From Thozetella sp. PMI_491 (lineage: Eukaryota > Ascomycota > Sordariomycetes > Chaetosphaeriales > Chaetosphaeriaceae): a DNA stretch of 64,000 nucleotides. The stretch lies in assembly GCA_021432635.1 (NCBI GenBank), contig MU270104.1:166224-230223 (forward strand). The letters are read 5' to 3'. The position numbers and the translations under genes were made by a program. The notes beneath the pieces were generated by a model, which saw only the letters and a list, made by a program, of their open reading frames with translations, ran no database searches and was not told the DNA's origin. Below, one piece after another: positions 48,111 through 61,000 of the stretch. Positions within the stretch are counted from its first letter, which is position 1. Each line of letters opens with the position of its first letter.

Positions 48111-51100
48111 GGTTTCTTCACAGCCACAAGCAGGCCTAATTGGAACAAACGGCGGGTGGCAAAATGGGGCAGAGCTCTGCACTGCGTGAGCGGTGTCCTA
48201 AGCGCGTGCCGCAAGGCTCTCCACGGCTTTCCAGGGGCGGTTGAAGGAGGGGCTCAGACTTTCTCCAGGTTTGGCGCGCCGGTCTCCGGCCTAGGCAGAT
48301 TCGGGGGCAACAAAATAGAACAGCCGGGCGCTTGAAGCGCGTCAAGCGACCTGCAGAGTGGAGTTGGATGGCCACATTTGCGTGCCTATGTCCGAGCGGT
48401 TGTGAAAGGTGCGAGGTGGCAGAGGCAAAGGGGGAGAAAAAACTTGACGCGGGCTCTGGAGGCAACCGCGTTCACCGAGGTGAGTCCCTAAGGCCTCCCG
48501 CACTGTTGAGAAATGCGGTGAGGTTGCCCAAAGGGAGTTAAGCATGGCTCCATACAGTGCTAATAAACAGAATATAGTGTTTTATGCACAGTGCACTTAC
48601 ACCTCCACCACCACCACCTCGGACCTACCCGTCCCGCCATTCAGGCCCTAGGCCCTAATTACTACCCAAGGCACCCAACCTAACTACATAGCAATATGCT
48701 AGACTAGCCTCGTCGCTCTCCCGTTGGCCTGTCATTCCTCCTAAGGTAGTGAAGAACGGCCCTGCATCTGCACTCTGCATCTGCAGCTTAAAGTGGCGAC
48801 TAAGGAGCCCGGTGCCTATTATCGACCAGAAGAACGCCGCCACGCATCGGCTCATGCCGAGCGAGTGTTGGTGTGGCCCAAAGAGGAACGAGAATATAAG
48901 CGAGACGATTGGTATCTCCTCTTTGATCCAACTCTTCTGCAGCAAGCATCTATTCCTTCGTCTCAGCCGCATGCATATTTTATGGAGTTTGCAGACCGAA
49001 AAAATTGCCACCGGAGAGACTGGTTGTCAAGCACAAGCTGCTCCGCATGCATGATTCTTTGATTAGTATTCTATTTCTGGTCTACTCATCCTGTTGTCCC
49101 GAGGACTTCGACGTTTCGCTGGTTAACAGTGCTAGTAGGCAGATTCGTCAACCCATTGCCCGCTCCCGAGTCGCTTCAATTCGTATCGGTCCACGGCTGC
49201 CTTAGTGAAGTAGGCCCCAAGATCAAAGGTGCATGTAATCTAACATATCTAGCATGATTTGGATCGCTCTCGTACTGTCCCCCGAGGGCGTAGTAGTTAG
49301 CATGGCCTTGCTGGAGCCTAGGCTGACCATCGACGACCCTTGGGCCCCGATAAGGACAACCTAAATGGCAATTTTACCACTGTATCTGAGATGAGATTGG
49401 CTATGATCATGTTCATGTGAGTCAGAACCATTCGTGGTGGCCCGGTAGAACCAGACCTGCCTACATAACCGACATGATCAGCATATCCCTCGCGAGGCTC
49501 ACCCTGGGATGGGGCACGAGGCATGATTTCGGGCGAATGGAACCCCTCCGTCGATGGTTCTGTCAGATGAATGCTGCTGAACGAGCCCGAAAGACTAGTT
49601 ACCAGGTTCACGATCCTTGAACCGTAATTTCTCCCCAACAAGAGGCCGAGGAGCGCTTCTAGAACCTGCCCTAGCACTGTCCAGATCTCAGACGCCTGTG
49701 CACTGCCGAGGCCACATGGAATGAAATACACGGGGGCGGAACATGTACTAATCAGTACCCGGATAGGGCGTGTTGGGCATACTTTGGAGTTCTAGGGCGA
49801 CGTTCGGAAATTACGAGGCGGTCTATTGCAGGTCAGGAGGCCGGCGAGGGCGGCCGGTCGGCTTTACGGTGGCCCTCGTGTACGATCCAATCGCGAATGC
49901 GAATGCTGGTTTCGTGGAGGCGATTGCATTGGCAAAGGTTGTTGTGCTTTGTATCTGGTTGTCCCTCCTTCCCGTTTCTACGACCTGAGGGGGTGTCGTC
50001 TAAGACCCCGGACCAGGCTAGTCGGGGTATGCGCGCGCTCACCGAGACGGTTCGCTCGATGTCCCACTTTGAGCTTGGCCTGTCCACAGTTGTTCGGTGG
50101 CAGAGGATGGTTATCGTTGTCGTCGCATGAGACCAACTTAGGCGTCTTGTGCTATAGCTTTCTATGCCATGTTGCCTCGAGACTGGTGTGGGAGGTATGG
50201 GCGGACGTGAGTACACGAGCCTCGCGGGTGGGTATATCCTTCGTGCGGCTCCTTCGATGGCACTCACGTGTTATGCATGCCTATGCATCCATCCATGCCG
50301 CTGCCAATCTTGGCCTGAGGTAGCCGGCCGGGCCGCCGCGGCGCATCCGACCGCCCGACCAAACGACTTGCTCTGCCTATCTCTGCCTATCTATCTTCGC
50401 CTATGCTGAGGCCACAACCACGCTCGCTGTGCCACCCCAGATGCGCTGAACCCCCCATGGAAAGGAATAGACGCGGATGCATGGTCACATGTAAAGTCGT
50501 ATCTCGTTCGGCACATCGTCGGGCGGCATTGGCAGGGCTCAATTGCGGCCTGTTGAATCCGGCCTAAGGCTGTGAAAACGAAAGAGACAGCATGACCGCC
50601 AACCACGAGGCGCAATACCAATCGTAACTTCTTCTCCCGGTGAGTCAAGGCTGCGAGCTGAGGTCCGAGCATCCCGCGGACATTTCATGGGCGGCCGCAA
50701 ACACCGCGTCATTCAGGGCTACAGCGGCCTCTCTCACTCCTGCCTGAAGATGCAGGTGAGCGGCCGACTTGCAGGTGTCTCAAATCGCCCCGAGGTCCCT
50801 AAGTCTGTCCGGTGCACACCTGCGACGCTTCCTGCTCAGCTCCGGGGTTTGCCACTTCGGTTGTTCCCGGCCAGCGTGTCAAAGGGACGAGAATTTGGGA
50901 GCCTGGGAGACCTGAGGACGCATCCTGTCGCGACGGGGCAGCTTCGCCCTTATAAACCGCCTCCGGGTCGTTCAGCTGAGCGCTCAGCCACTCAAATGAA
51001 ATTGGCCCGTCGGGAGTGCCTCCGTGGGTGCCTCCAGCCGGCCGAACGCCGCCAATGCTTTCCTTGTCTGCTTGGGTAGGCTCTCGCCCGCTTTCGAGCG

Positions 51101-51570
51101 CCGATACACGCGATACGAACGCACAAGGCGCAGGCGCTCAGTCTCCCTCTCCACCAACAACCCCCCCCCCCCCCCCACCCCGCCTCGGTGTGCCCCCGGC
51201 GTCTGAATTGGGGGGCATGAGGGGAACTTCTGCAGCGGCAGAGAAGGTTAGGTATTTACACGCGTGCATGTGTTATTGGATGCAGGCGGGCTGGGCTTCT
51301 GCCTTTTTTGCGAGCGAACATGTTCGCCCCTGCCTGTGTGGCCGCGCCCAATTCAATGCGTGCTTTGCAGCACTGCACTCGAACAGACGCGCGAAGGGGG
51401 GAAGTGTTGGCGCGCCGTTAAACGACGCCATTCTGGCTCCTCGCCTCCGCCCCACTCTCCCTCCTTGCAGAGTGCCCAGGTGTGGGTTAGCCGCCTGCTC
51501 CCGCTCTTGCCTGCATGCAGGGAGGGGCACTCGGCCGCCGGGGGTCTAGGGTTGCGACGAATCCTGCAGC
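48111..51570. other. Gene-free region upstream of MLH1
   Basis: The first part must carry the MLH1 promoter. A coding-like remnant without a start codon lies at about 48793-49062 (+). A 16-nt poly-C run is at 51161-51176 and CTATCTCTGC direct repeats occur near 50370-50400. No complete gene was recognised on either strand. Confidence 0.5.
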
Positions 51571-51600
51571 CCTGTCAAGCCCTGTCAAGCCCTGTCAAGC
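51571..51600. repeat. CCTGTCAAGC tandem repeat, three copies
   Basis: Three perfect 10-bp units followed by a partial fourth, about 220-250 bp upstream of a predicted start codon. Copy number is low and function unknown. Confidence 0.9.
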
Positions 51601-51766
51601 CCTGGAAGAGAGTTAAGGCACACTCCCGGGCTCTCAATCTCTGTCCACTGGTTGGACGCCTGGCTGTATCCGGCCTGTCGTCATTGGCACCGGGGCAAGT
51701 GGCACGGTGAAGGGTCGGCTTCTCTTTTCCTCCCTCCGTGGATGGTTCCTCCCCAAAAAAACCACA

Positions 51767-51775
51767 TTTAAATAC
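51767..51775 (+). promoter_or_regulatory. TATA-like element before the hypothetical gene
   Basis: TTTAAATAC lies 45 bp before ATG 51820 and 132 bp before ATG 51907. Spacing fits the second start better, unless the leader is very short. Confidence 0.3.
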
Positions 51776-51819
51776 TGCATCTTGGCCGCCCCCGCGATGG
51801 TTCATGCCAGCCAAGCTGC

Positions 51820-52614
51820 ATGCGCACTAGCCGTCCCGAGAGAGACAGTGGACCACAGCAGCACTTATACAAGACGCGAGGTGAGCCCTCAGACGACCGT
51901 CGCAACATGACGAACGGCCTCCACAGGCAGGTCTTAGTCCCTCCGGGGCCGGACCCAGATGCTGGAAGGAGCGAGACCAATTCAACAGCCCAACCCCCGC
52001 AGGATGCCTCGAGCAATAGGTGAGGCCACCGTCCCGGTTGAGTTCAGCATGGAGACCCGCTAAACCCTAGCAGAACCCAGAGCGTCGCCGCACCGTCGAC
52101 TCGGTGCATGACCCCCGATGTAGCCTCTGTACGCCGTGGAACTCCCAGCGTGGCAGGCTCTTCGTCCGGCGGGTCATCCCAGCCCGAGCGACTTCCAGCG
52201 GAAGTCATCCTGAGGGACCTCATCAACGACAGCCAGGCTGCTTTGGATGCTGTGCAGGTTGGTTATTCACGCTACAAGCGGCCGCGAGAGGAGGAATCGG
52301 ACGACGAGCCGTCTTCGAAGCGGGATAAACTCGGAGAGGAACTAGAAAAGCTCGAGATGGAAGCTACCCAGGGCTGGGCATCCCTCGCAACTCGAACCCC
52401 GGAGACCCAGCGCCAGGTCGATCATTTGACCCCTCCAGATTCGAACCGGGCGCCGCCAGCTCGACGAATCCTGACCATCCGACAGCGCCGGGGGAGGCCA
52501 CAACGTCAGGGCCATGAGAGGACCCCGTCAACCGAGGTGCCGGAGGAAGGCAGCTCGGGCGATGAGACGTACCGGGCGGACCCCGGAGCGAACCAGACTC
52601 CTCAAGACTCTTGA
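51820..52614 (+). CDS. Hypothetical charged, probably disordered protein
   Basis: I infer two exons, 51820-52019 and 52071-52614, joined by a 51-nt intron with GTGAGG donor, GCTAAAC branch site and TAG acceptor; the reading frame is kept. This gives 247 residues, or 218 from ATG 51907. The product is rich in Ser, Pro, Arg and Glu. The central part, VILRDLINDSQAALDAVQVG, looks helical and is followed by a basic/acidic stretch (KRPREEESDDEPSSKRDK) that resembles a bipartite nuclear signal, then a helical EELEKLEMEA. I recognise no family. It may be a lineage-specific gene or a fragment of a retroelement gag. Isolation in gene-poor DNA and biased composition keep confidence low. Confidence 0.42.
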
Positions 52615-55296
52615 CGCTGGGTATCTTCCTGGAGAACAGAATCTCCTGCCAGTCCTCTTATACCCAACTTCAACTGCCAGCGGGTTGGTAGGGCGGGCTC
52701 CGAGCCCGTTTCTAACCTCTCATGGGCCAACCACCGGAAATGACGGCATCCGCGGGCCGCTGTCAAGCAAGGGACGTCGCGTTCGAGGTCTTCAGCACCT
52801 CGCACCACCTCTATTGGGCGAGAATGCTCGGGCGTTCGGCCGATATTGATTGGATATACAGAACGGGTGCTGTATATACCCTGCCCCTGTGGATCCTCCT
52901 CCGGCCAGTCATAGGCATCATTTCTGGGACATGCTGTGTAAGGAACCTTCTTCCCCATTGCACCGAGCTTGTGACTGACCAGCGGTAGCCTCCGTTTCTT
53001 TTTCTCCTTTTCTTCTCACGGATAACTTTAGGGCAAGGGTGGTATCGCTTCTTTGACTTGAAGGCGTTGGGTTCATCTATAGAGCTGAGTGGTCTCAGCG
53101 ACCGGCGCAATGTTGTCTCACTTTGTGGTCTACTATATTATGTTACTCACTCTTTCTTTTCTGGCGGTTCCCTCCCTCTTTCGTGACTCTCCTTCGTACC
53201 TATGTTTTTGGGGGACCGTGAGAGTAGTTCCTAGGCCGCGAGGGAACCCTTCGGCACTCCTACATAGATAGCTATAACATGGTAGGAGCACGGCTGCTGT
53301 TAGCGATGTTTAGCGCCAGCAGCTGGTGACCTCCTCCCCCCAATATATTGGTGCCCCGCTGGTATGAACAAGCATTTCGCTTAGCCATTGGAAAATAGTC
53401 GCAATAAAAAAAATTCAACGTACGCCCATGCTAAAACACGAAATGATTAACTAAACAAAGTTCCGGCGTCAAACAGCACCCGCCCCCAAGGAATGCTTTG
53501 AAACCTTCTTCACCTTTGCCTGCTTCCGGCCTCACCGACGCGGCTGTTCACCCTCCTGTCGGGTGAGATCTGCAGCACTAAACGCAACAAATCTCCGAAC
53601 GTAATCCCTGCATTGGCCCATCGTCTTGCTCCCGCCTGCCGGTGACCCGTTGAAAATGGGTCCCGGCAGTGTGCGCGTGGGCCTTGCACATACATACACA
53701 AACGCTTCCTGGGTGTCCCGGCGCTGTGATACTTTCTGCATCCTTGCAGCGCATTTTCCAACTCGACTTCGGATCTTCTGCTTGGCCGACCGCCGCGCTT
53801 TTTTGCCGCCGGGAAGTTTAAAAAAAGCCTCGTCCACTACCTAACTTGGGTTTTCTCGGCCGAGCAGCGCGTCCTTCCCCCCCACTCCCAGAATCCCAGA
53901 GCGAGCGCATCCTCATCTCAGCAACGTCACAACGGTGGCGCGAGCTGCTGGTTTGGGGGATGGGGAAGTTGGATCGAGCCCTCCAAGAGCGTTAACAGAC
54001 CCGGATTATATCTGCCAATTGCGGTTAATGCGCCCCAAAACTGACGACGCCGCTCGGAACGAAAGCACGAAGGCACACAAAAAACCTGGTTCGCTGATGC
54101 CCAAGCACCAACAGACTCCCGAATCCGAAGGGCACGGTTACCTTGCGTGGTTTTTTTTTCTCATGTTGCTTTTTGAGGGCTGTGGTCCCCAGATCCTTCA
54201 AGGTTTGGGTCTTTTCTTTTTCCACCTCTCTTTGCCCTCTCTCCCAACTCTAAACCGACGTCCCCTCTTCCCCCGTTGCACGGCCCCGAGTACAAGCTCA
54301 ACCCCCCTCCCCTCCCCCCCAACTGCTGAGGGAATCGAGCAAGACAACAAACCCAGCAGCCCAGGTCGTGCGCTGGGCATGGGTCAGACCTTCCTCTTTG
54401 GCGATCTAAGCTATTGACTCTGCGGGTCCCCTATCAACTCGTACGGAAGCCGCCTATCTATGATCAGCACCCAAGCAGCCTAGATTGCTCGTTTTCGCCT
54501 TAGGAGGAACACGAACCGTCACGAGAAACAATCGAAAGGGGATACCGGAGCACAGATTGAAACACCTCGACGGGCGGCATGCAAAAAAGAGACACGGCCA
54601 TCAAGCGATTGTATTACATCCCACCAAGAGGCCGCTCCTTCGTTGCGCTACTTCGAGGTCGAGTCGCGTCAACGATCGGTCCAAAGAACAAACTACCATC
54701 GCTCACCGATCATGTCCCGGCACTTGTACTCATACAATCAACGTCGTCCTCGGTGGGGACGGAACAGTAACCCGCCAGGTTCGAGAGCCACATACCACCA
54801 ACGCCAACCACCTTTCCATCCAGAAGCGAGAAAGGAAAAAAAAAAAAACAAGAATCTCATGGACGTGCCATGTTTAGCAACCAGCCCAGACGACCATTAA
54901 CAATCATGGTGAATACCGTGGGAAAGTTATACTGTGCAATGAGCCGGCCCGTGGCCGAGAGGAAACGACAGGATGAATCAGAACGAGAATCTGCCAACCA
55001 AAGGGGAACGCCATTTGTTGATGCCCGACACAATGGGATAACAATGATTGAGGAATGCCGCCAAAAGCCAAGCAGACAGTCGTGCGGTATGAACAAGATT
55101 GTACACTGGTATCTCGGAAAGCAGAATGATGCCTATGGATCTGGGAATGTGGTGTAGGCTATGCGGGCGAAACAAGCAAAAAGAGTACGATGGATAGTCT
55201 CCGGAGGCTCTGCGCGTTGCGTGATTTTCCGCCCCCTAGATGAACTTCGAGGGCCTTCGAGTTCATCCTTGGGCGATGCCATATCGGTTACCGGTC
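52615..55296. other. Gene-free region
   Basis: No gene is supported. The distal end is the 3' flank of the PAS regulator. Short frames (for example 52722-52988 and 53089-53271 on +, the latter with a hydrophobic start) lack any family feature. A short hairpin, GCTGCTG/CAGCAGC, enclosing a TTAGCG direct repeat, is near 53294-53326. Confidence 0.5.
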
Positions 55297-58081
55297 TCAC
55301 TGACGGGGGCCCCTCGGCTGCTCAGGACGATCAATTAAGCCTCCAATGTCGACTCGAGATCGGTCATCTCGAGGATGGTATGATGGATCTTGCGAGGGAG
55401 GCTGTTGGTCGCGGATCGGTGGTAGCTGGTACCCGGGGGTCTGAGGCGCGCGAGAGGCAGGAGGGAGCTCGCTCCTCGGGATCTGATACGACGAATGGCT
55501 TCCTGGATAATCGGGTCGACTCGGCGAGGCAGCATACGATGATAGCACTCCTGGGCTGAGCGTTGTCATCATCCCCTGTGGCTGCGCGCCTTGTCTTGAC
55601 CCGTAACCCGGCTCACCTAGCCGGGCTTGCCTTGGGTCGAAGGTCGCCGATACGGGTGTAGGCTGAGAGTACGGTTGTGGCATCTGCTGGTACGCATATC
55701 CGACCTCTCTCAGATTTGGAGATGGAGTCGGGGGCGCCTGGAACAAGCGTCCATGCGTCTCTAAAGCGATCACGACGAAGTAGATCGAGTCTTGCTTGGC
55801 GAGGCCTATGCGGATCGGGTACCCTCTCGGCTGCCCATCTTGACCCATGAAAGTGAGGTACTCGTGTCGGTCGAGTGGATATCGAGAGAGTTCTTCGGGC
55901 GTGAAGCCCAGGGACTGCATCACTCTCTCCTGTTCTTGCTTACCGAAGATGGGTGGCAGGTAAGTGGGTTCTTTCATCCGTTGCTCCTCGTGAAGTTGAC
56001 GTTGGCAGATGGACCACTTTTCCCTGTCGCCGGGCATCACTAGATCGACTAACCGCTGGCCCCTGACAGTCGCCCGGCCGAGGGCATCCACAAAGGTGCT
56101 CGAGGCCTTGGCAACCTCCATATCCATCGTCAGATACGCAGCCGGTTCTGGAATTCGTTCTGGCGCCCTCGTCGCTATCGATAGGGACGGCGCTGGGTAG
56201 ACGTTGGCGCCAGACAATGAGGCACGCTCTGGAAACCTCGGCGCAATTGGCTCCACTGGATGCGATTTCAGTACGCGATACGACTGGGTGCGGCGGAGGT
56301 TGTCATCGTAAGCCATACCCATCGAAGGCCCCGGTGCGCCAAACAACGACAGCGGCCGTCTCATCATCGAGTCGGGTGCGTTGCTGAATCGAGAGGGATC
56401 AAACCTCTCCCTATCATCGCGTAACCGAGGCCGCCCTCGCTTCTTGTGCTGCACATCTACGCACTGGTCCTCCTTGCCGTTGTTTAGGCATCTCGAGCAA
56501 GGCCGCTGAGCTGGGATCGAGTTAGCGTTTTTGCAACCGCCTGATCAAGTGATTCAGCGAGAGGGGTAGATGTGCGAAGTCGCTCGTCTGGCACTTCGAG
56601 TTCCATTCATGCGTTGAGAGCAGCTAGGGGCCCACGCAGCATCAGGGAGATGGCAAGCGTCGCCCCAGTCCTTTCCCTCTATTCCAACCAACTTGGTGTC
56701 CTGGAGGGGGGATATTTGTCACCCTATCTACCCCCGAGCCTACGGGCTTCTCCAAGGGAGAAGAGACCATCAGGATCGGGGGGGCACTTGCTGGTGATTG
56801 GGTGATGTGGCTAAAATCACACAAGACGAGCCGAGGAGTGCCACCCAGGCGTGCTGTAAGGCGCGTGCCCACCACGCCGCGAAGCAGCGGGCCGGCTTGC
56901 CGCGGGTCCATCAGAGAATGGTCGTTCCGGCAGCGGGAAACCGGACGGGCGTCGTCATCCCACGGCACGGCCTAGGTCAGACACGCTTGACCCAGCCCGC
57001 TCCCGACCCAAACAACGGAAAGTCTGGAACTCGCTTAGAAGCCCACCCTTCCTCCCGTTCCTGCAGCTCCCAAAGCCTCCAAGGTGCCAGCGAGCGTGGC
57101 CCGCCTACTGATCCACCCTCGGGTTCGAGTCTCAAGTTGTCGGGTAGATGGCCAGGGCGGTTTTGTGTCTTGCGGCTTAAATCCCCTGTGGCACACTCGT
57201 GCTTGGGCTGGGTCAATGCCGCGCCTAAAAGATCCCCGGAATTGGTTGGATCATAGCAGGGCCATTTAATTCCAGAAACTCGATGTCGCGGTGCCGCACT
57301 GCAGCCGGGTTTTCCATCTATTTATATTGCGGACATGTTGGAGAAGCTCAGGGAGAGAGGTACGTACCGTCGCATCTGGGTTCGCGTCAGCGACACAGTC
57401 CAGCGCCCCGAGCTTCGAAAACTTCGGGAAGCCGAAAGGGGTAAACACATACCTGAGATGAGCGCGCTTGCAAGGCACACAGGCCGAGGCCACATGGCCC
57501 TTGGTCTTCCTCTGGGTCTTGGGGGAGGTCTGTGATGGGCTCTCTGGCGGTGGGGGCTGGGGGGCGCCAGAGTAGGCCTGGGGTACGGGCCCTTGCCCCG
57601 ATGCGCCGGCTACCGTTCCGGGGTGTGGTAAGTAGTGCTGGCCCATGGTCGGGCCGTGCTGCGGAGGGTAGGATAGCGGCCGAGGCATGGCGACCTCAGG
57701 TCGAGCGAAAGGGAAGTGCATTCTTTCCTGCGGCGGTTCCCCCCCGTAAGGTGGTCTGGGAAGAGCTGTAGCCCCGCCTGCCTGCAATCGAACGTCGCCT
57801 TCGGTTGCCGGGATGCTGCGGTGCACATCTTGTGTCGTCGCTGCTATCGTTGTCGTCTGGTACGCCCCCTGGTTGCGCTCGGCGGCCTCCTGGGTTGCTT
57901 TTGGGGGCAGCGGCGGAGACCCTGACATGGGAGGAGAAGGGTAGCCCCCCGAATGAGCAGCACTCACGGAGTCTGCTCGGGCCCCGGTCAGGTCGAGGGC
58001 GAAGCGCGCCAGATCCGAGAATCCCCGGCGATGGCCGAGCGGTGTGCAAGCGTCGTCGCGATCTTGTCTTAGGAGTTGCAT
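55297..58081 (-). CDS. Zn(II)2Cys6 regulator with PAS-like domain and 8-nt microexon
   Basis: Predicted nuclear transcription factor. Exons are 58081-57453, a microexon 57375-57368, and 56510-55297, giving 616 residues. Residues 1-190 are Pro/Gln/Ser-rich. The zinc cluster is C201-x2-C204-x6-C211-x5-C217-x2-C220-x8-C229: SACVPCKRAHLR from exon 1, Arg-Cys-Asp-Ala across the microexon, then QRPCSRCLNNGKEDQC. It is followed by basic DVQHKKRGRPRLRDDRE. A PAS-like region spans about 320-450 (YLTMDMEVAKASS, EYLTFMGQDGQP, DSIYFVVIALE). The C-terminus is again disordered. Cysteine spacing and PAS partner resemble the ERT1/AcuK group of carbon-source regulators, but the sequence is a distinct paralogue type, so I give no symbol. 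The second intron is 857 nt, the longest coding intron in the window, with a GCTAAC branch site. Confidence 0.9.
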
Positions 58082-61000
58082 GGGGCTCGCTCTGCCAGGC
58101 CGTTGGGCGAAGGGGTCAAGGGCTCCGTACGTCTACTGACAGACGATGGCGGCGCGACCCCAGGCAGAGATGGACTCCCCGGGAGGAGAGGTAGGCGACC
58201 AAACCGTGATCTGCAAGTTTCTCTGGTACCTACCAACATGCCCTACTGGCCCAAGTGTGCTGTGGCTTAAGATGAGTGTCGTCGCCGTTTTCAAGCGGCC
58301 CGTATCGCTGCGCGCCCAGGAGAGCCACTTCTTGCGAAGAAGGGTGGGGACTGCTCAAGTAGGTTTTGTTTCCCTTGGAGAACCGAAACGGTCTTTGTGA
58401 TGGATATCAGGGAATGTTGGAGCTCGTTAGGTGCTGGACCAAGACAGAGGATATCTCTTTCCTTCTCACACCGGTGGCAAGCGCACCGTGGACCTGGGAC
58501 GGACACCGACGGGCGTTGGTGGAACAGGCGACACACGATATAGCGACAAGTCGGACAGGATGCCGCACCGTGATACTGGCTCAGAGAATATTCGGGACCC
58601 AATGGCACTGCATACGGTGGTGCTCGTGGAATGGCGATGTTCGGTTTTTGGAGGGGGGCAAGATTGGGAGGGGAGGGAGAGAGGAGCTGCACGGGTCACC
58701 ACCAATACTTAAAGGACCCAGGGCCGCTGAGGGGGGAGGCCGGGGGGAGGGTCCAGATGGCCGTGAGTTCGGATGAAGCTGTCCTTTAGATCCAGGTCGA
58801 CGTCGAAAGCCGTGGCGGCTGCTCGGAGGGACGCAGTAACTCACGAGAGAGTCGGTCGCAGTGGCACCTGGAGGTTTTTGTGTGACTTTAAAAGGCAACG
58901 GGGGCAATTGGGATGGAGCCCGGATGAGCAAGGATAAGGACTGGTAGGTCCGGGGGTGCCCTGGTAGACGGTCACGGATGGCTGCTAATCGAAGGGTAGA
59001 CTGCAATGCCAGCGACAAGGCCCCCTCACACCCCCCAGCTGCCCCCCTGGTCGCCCTCAAATTGTGCCCGTCCCGAAGTACACTGGTACCTACAGGACAG
59101 GGGGGCACAGACTTGACATGGGTACCATACTATGGCAGTCGGGATGGGCCCAAGTGTCTCCCAAGAGAGCGCAAAGACACAGTCTCCGCAAAAGGGACCT
59201 AGACGATCCAGGTTCCTCTTCTAGTCTACTGGGGCCAGCCGAGCAATGCGGTTCGTATCGCACGTCTCTTTGACATGAACCGTCCACGCCGAGGCTTTGG
59301 AGGGGAATGGAGCTGGAGGCCCAAGATGCAGACTGTTAGAGAGATGGCGTCAGTCTATTGGGGACCGCGCCAATTCTCCGTACCGTTTCGTCTGCAGAGA
59401 AATGCGACTAAGACAATAAGCCAGGTTCCAGTGCAATTTTGATTCGCGAGCATGTGTCTCGCGTGTCAGTGTCAATGTCAATGTCAAAGACCCCAGAAGC
59501 CGGGTTCCGGCCGGCGCCTCGCCAATATGCGTGTCCCGAGATCTGAGGGTTGGGACAATATCGAGCAAAGTATTGTGCATTGTACTTGGAGGCACGCAGG
59601 GAAGGGCCCGGTCCCAGGTGTCACGACGACTCGGGGCCTGAGGGTGTGGGTAGACGTTCCGGAAGGGAAAGGGGGGCCAGAGAGAAGGTTAGTCGAAGCT
59701 CGTCTCCAAGACCTATGATGTGAGACGAGACAAGATGAAGGGAGCGTGTAAATGGACCGGACGATGCACAAAAGAACCTGAGACCTGTGGTGCCGTGCAG
59801 AGATGTGTTCCGGTGGAGCCGGTATGGAAACCGTGTACTGGCTCTTGGAGAGGAGGGGGGGAGGAGTCTCGACGATGCTACTCGACTACAGGCTGGTAGC
59901 CCGCCCGGGACGGCGTCCATACCAACGCCCATGAGGGTGCTCCACAGGCCTAGACAAGGAAGTTTTTTCGGAGCGAGAGACAGAGGGAGGGGAGGGGGGG
60001 TTCGGGGGGTGTGCGAGGGTTCGCAAGAGCAAGCCGAGTAGCGAGGCGCCAAAACGGTACTCCCAGCCACTTGCGTCGGAGCAAAAGTCAAAAAAGCCAT
60101 GCCCGCCACTAGCAGCTGAACAACCGCAAGCGGGTCTCGTTAGCCAGCCAGGCTCATGAATGACATTGACGATGGGGATGGACAGCAGCGATCGCTGGCT
60201 GGAGGATCACCCATGATCACGCCGCTCACAGCGACAATCCTAAGGCCAACGTAGGGGGGAGTGGGAGTAATGCATGTTGCGCCAGCTTGCAGCGCGCAGG
60301 CCATCCGGGACTGAACGCATACTGGCAAGCGGACGAACATGAGGCAGGCAAGTGCAGGCGAACCTCCAATGGCATCGCTTGGCTCCCCATACCCTGCTGC
60401 ACCTTCTTTTGGTGGGAATGGTGTCCCGTTTCGGAAGGCAGCCCCAATGTCGAGCATGGGGTGGTTTATGCCGGCAGGTGCAAGCCTTGTGCTTCGATTC
60501 CCCCCTCCCCCTCGCGACGGACCGCGCTGCGTGGCTGGCCCTCGCCTTGTCTCTGGTAGCTTTTGTGAAAGTCGCTATGCGCCCATAAGCAGTACCTAGG
60601 TAAGCCTTCGGGCTGCTCTCCCTCCGCTCTGCTCTCCGCTCTCCCATCTTTTGAGGCGGGACCGAGGAGGCGCGGAGGAGAGGCAGTTCAGGCCTGACGC
60701 TGGCGCTTTCTGTGTTGTCATTGCACCCCCAGCTGCGTGCCACCGTCGCTTCTAGCATCTTGGCCGGCGGCCAATAATTGGCGCGAAGCCTCCGGCCAAA
60801 CAAGAGGCGTAGAATGCACAAGAGCTTTGCGGTGTGTGCGTCGAGGCCCGGCTGCATCCTGCTGGACCCCTCACCCCCGATGGAGGCCCTGGACGATCGA
60901 CCGCGACCAGTTCGGGCGACGTGTGGAGAAGACGGGCCTGACATGACACAGCAACTGTCTCCCAACACACTGGCACAAACGTGCGCACGCCCGTCCGCCT

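Noticed and set aside
51161-51176. Poly-C runs (also 6623-6638) as possible functional G-quadruplex sites
   Set aside because: A single homopolymer of 16 can form such structures in vitro, but nothing in position or context points to a role.
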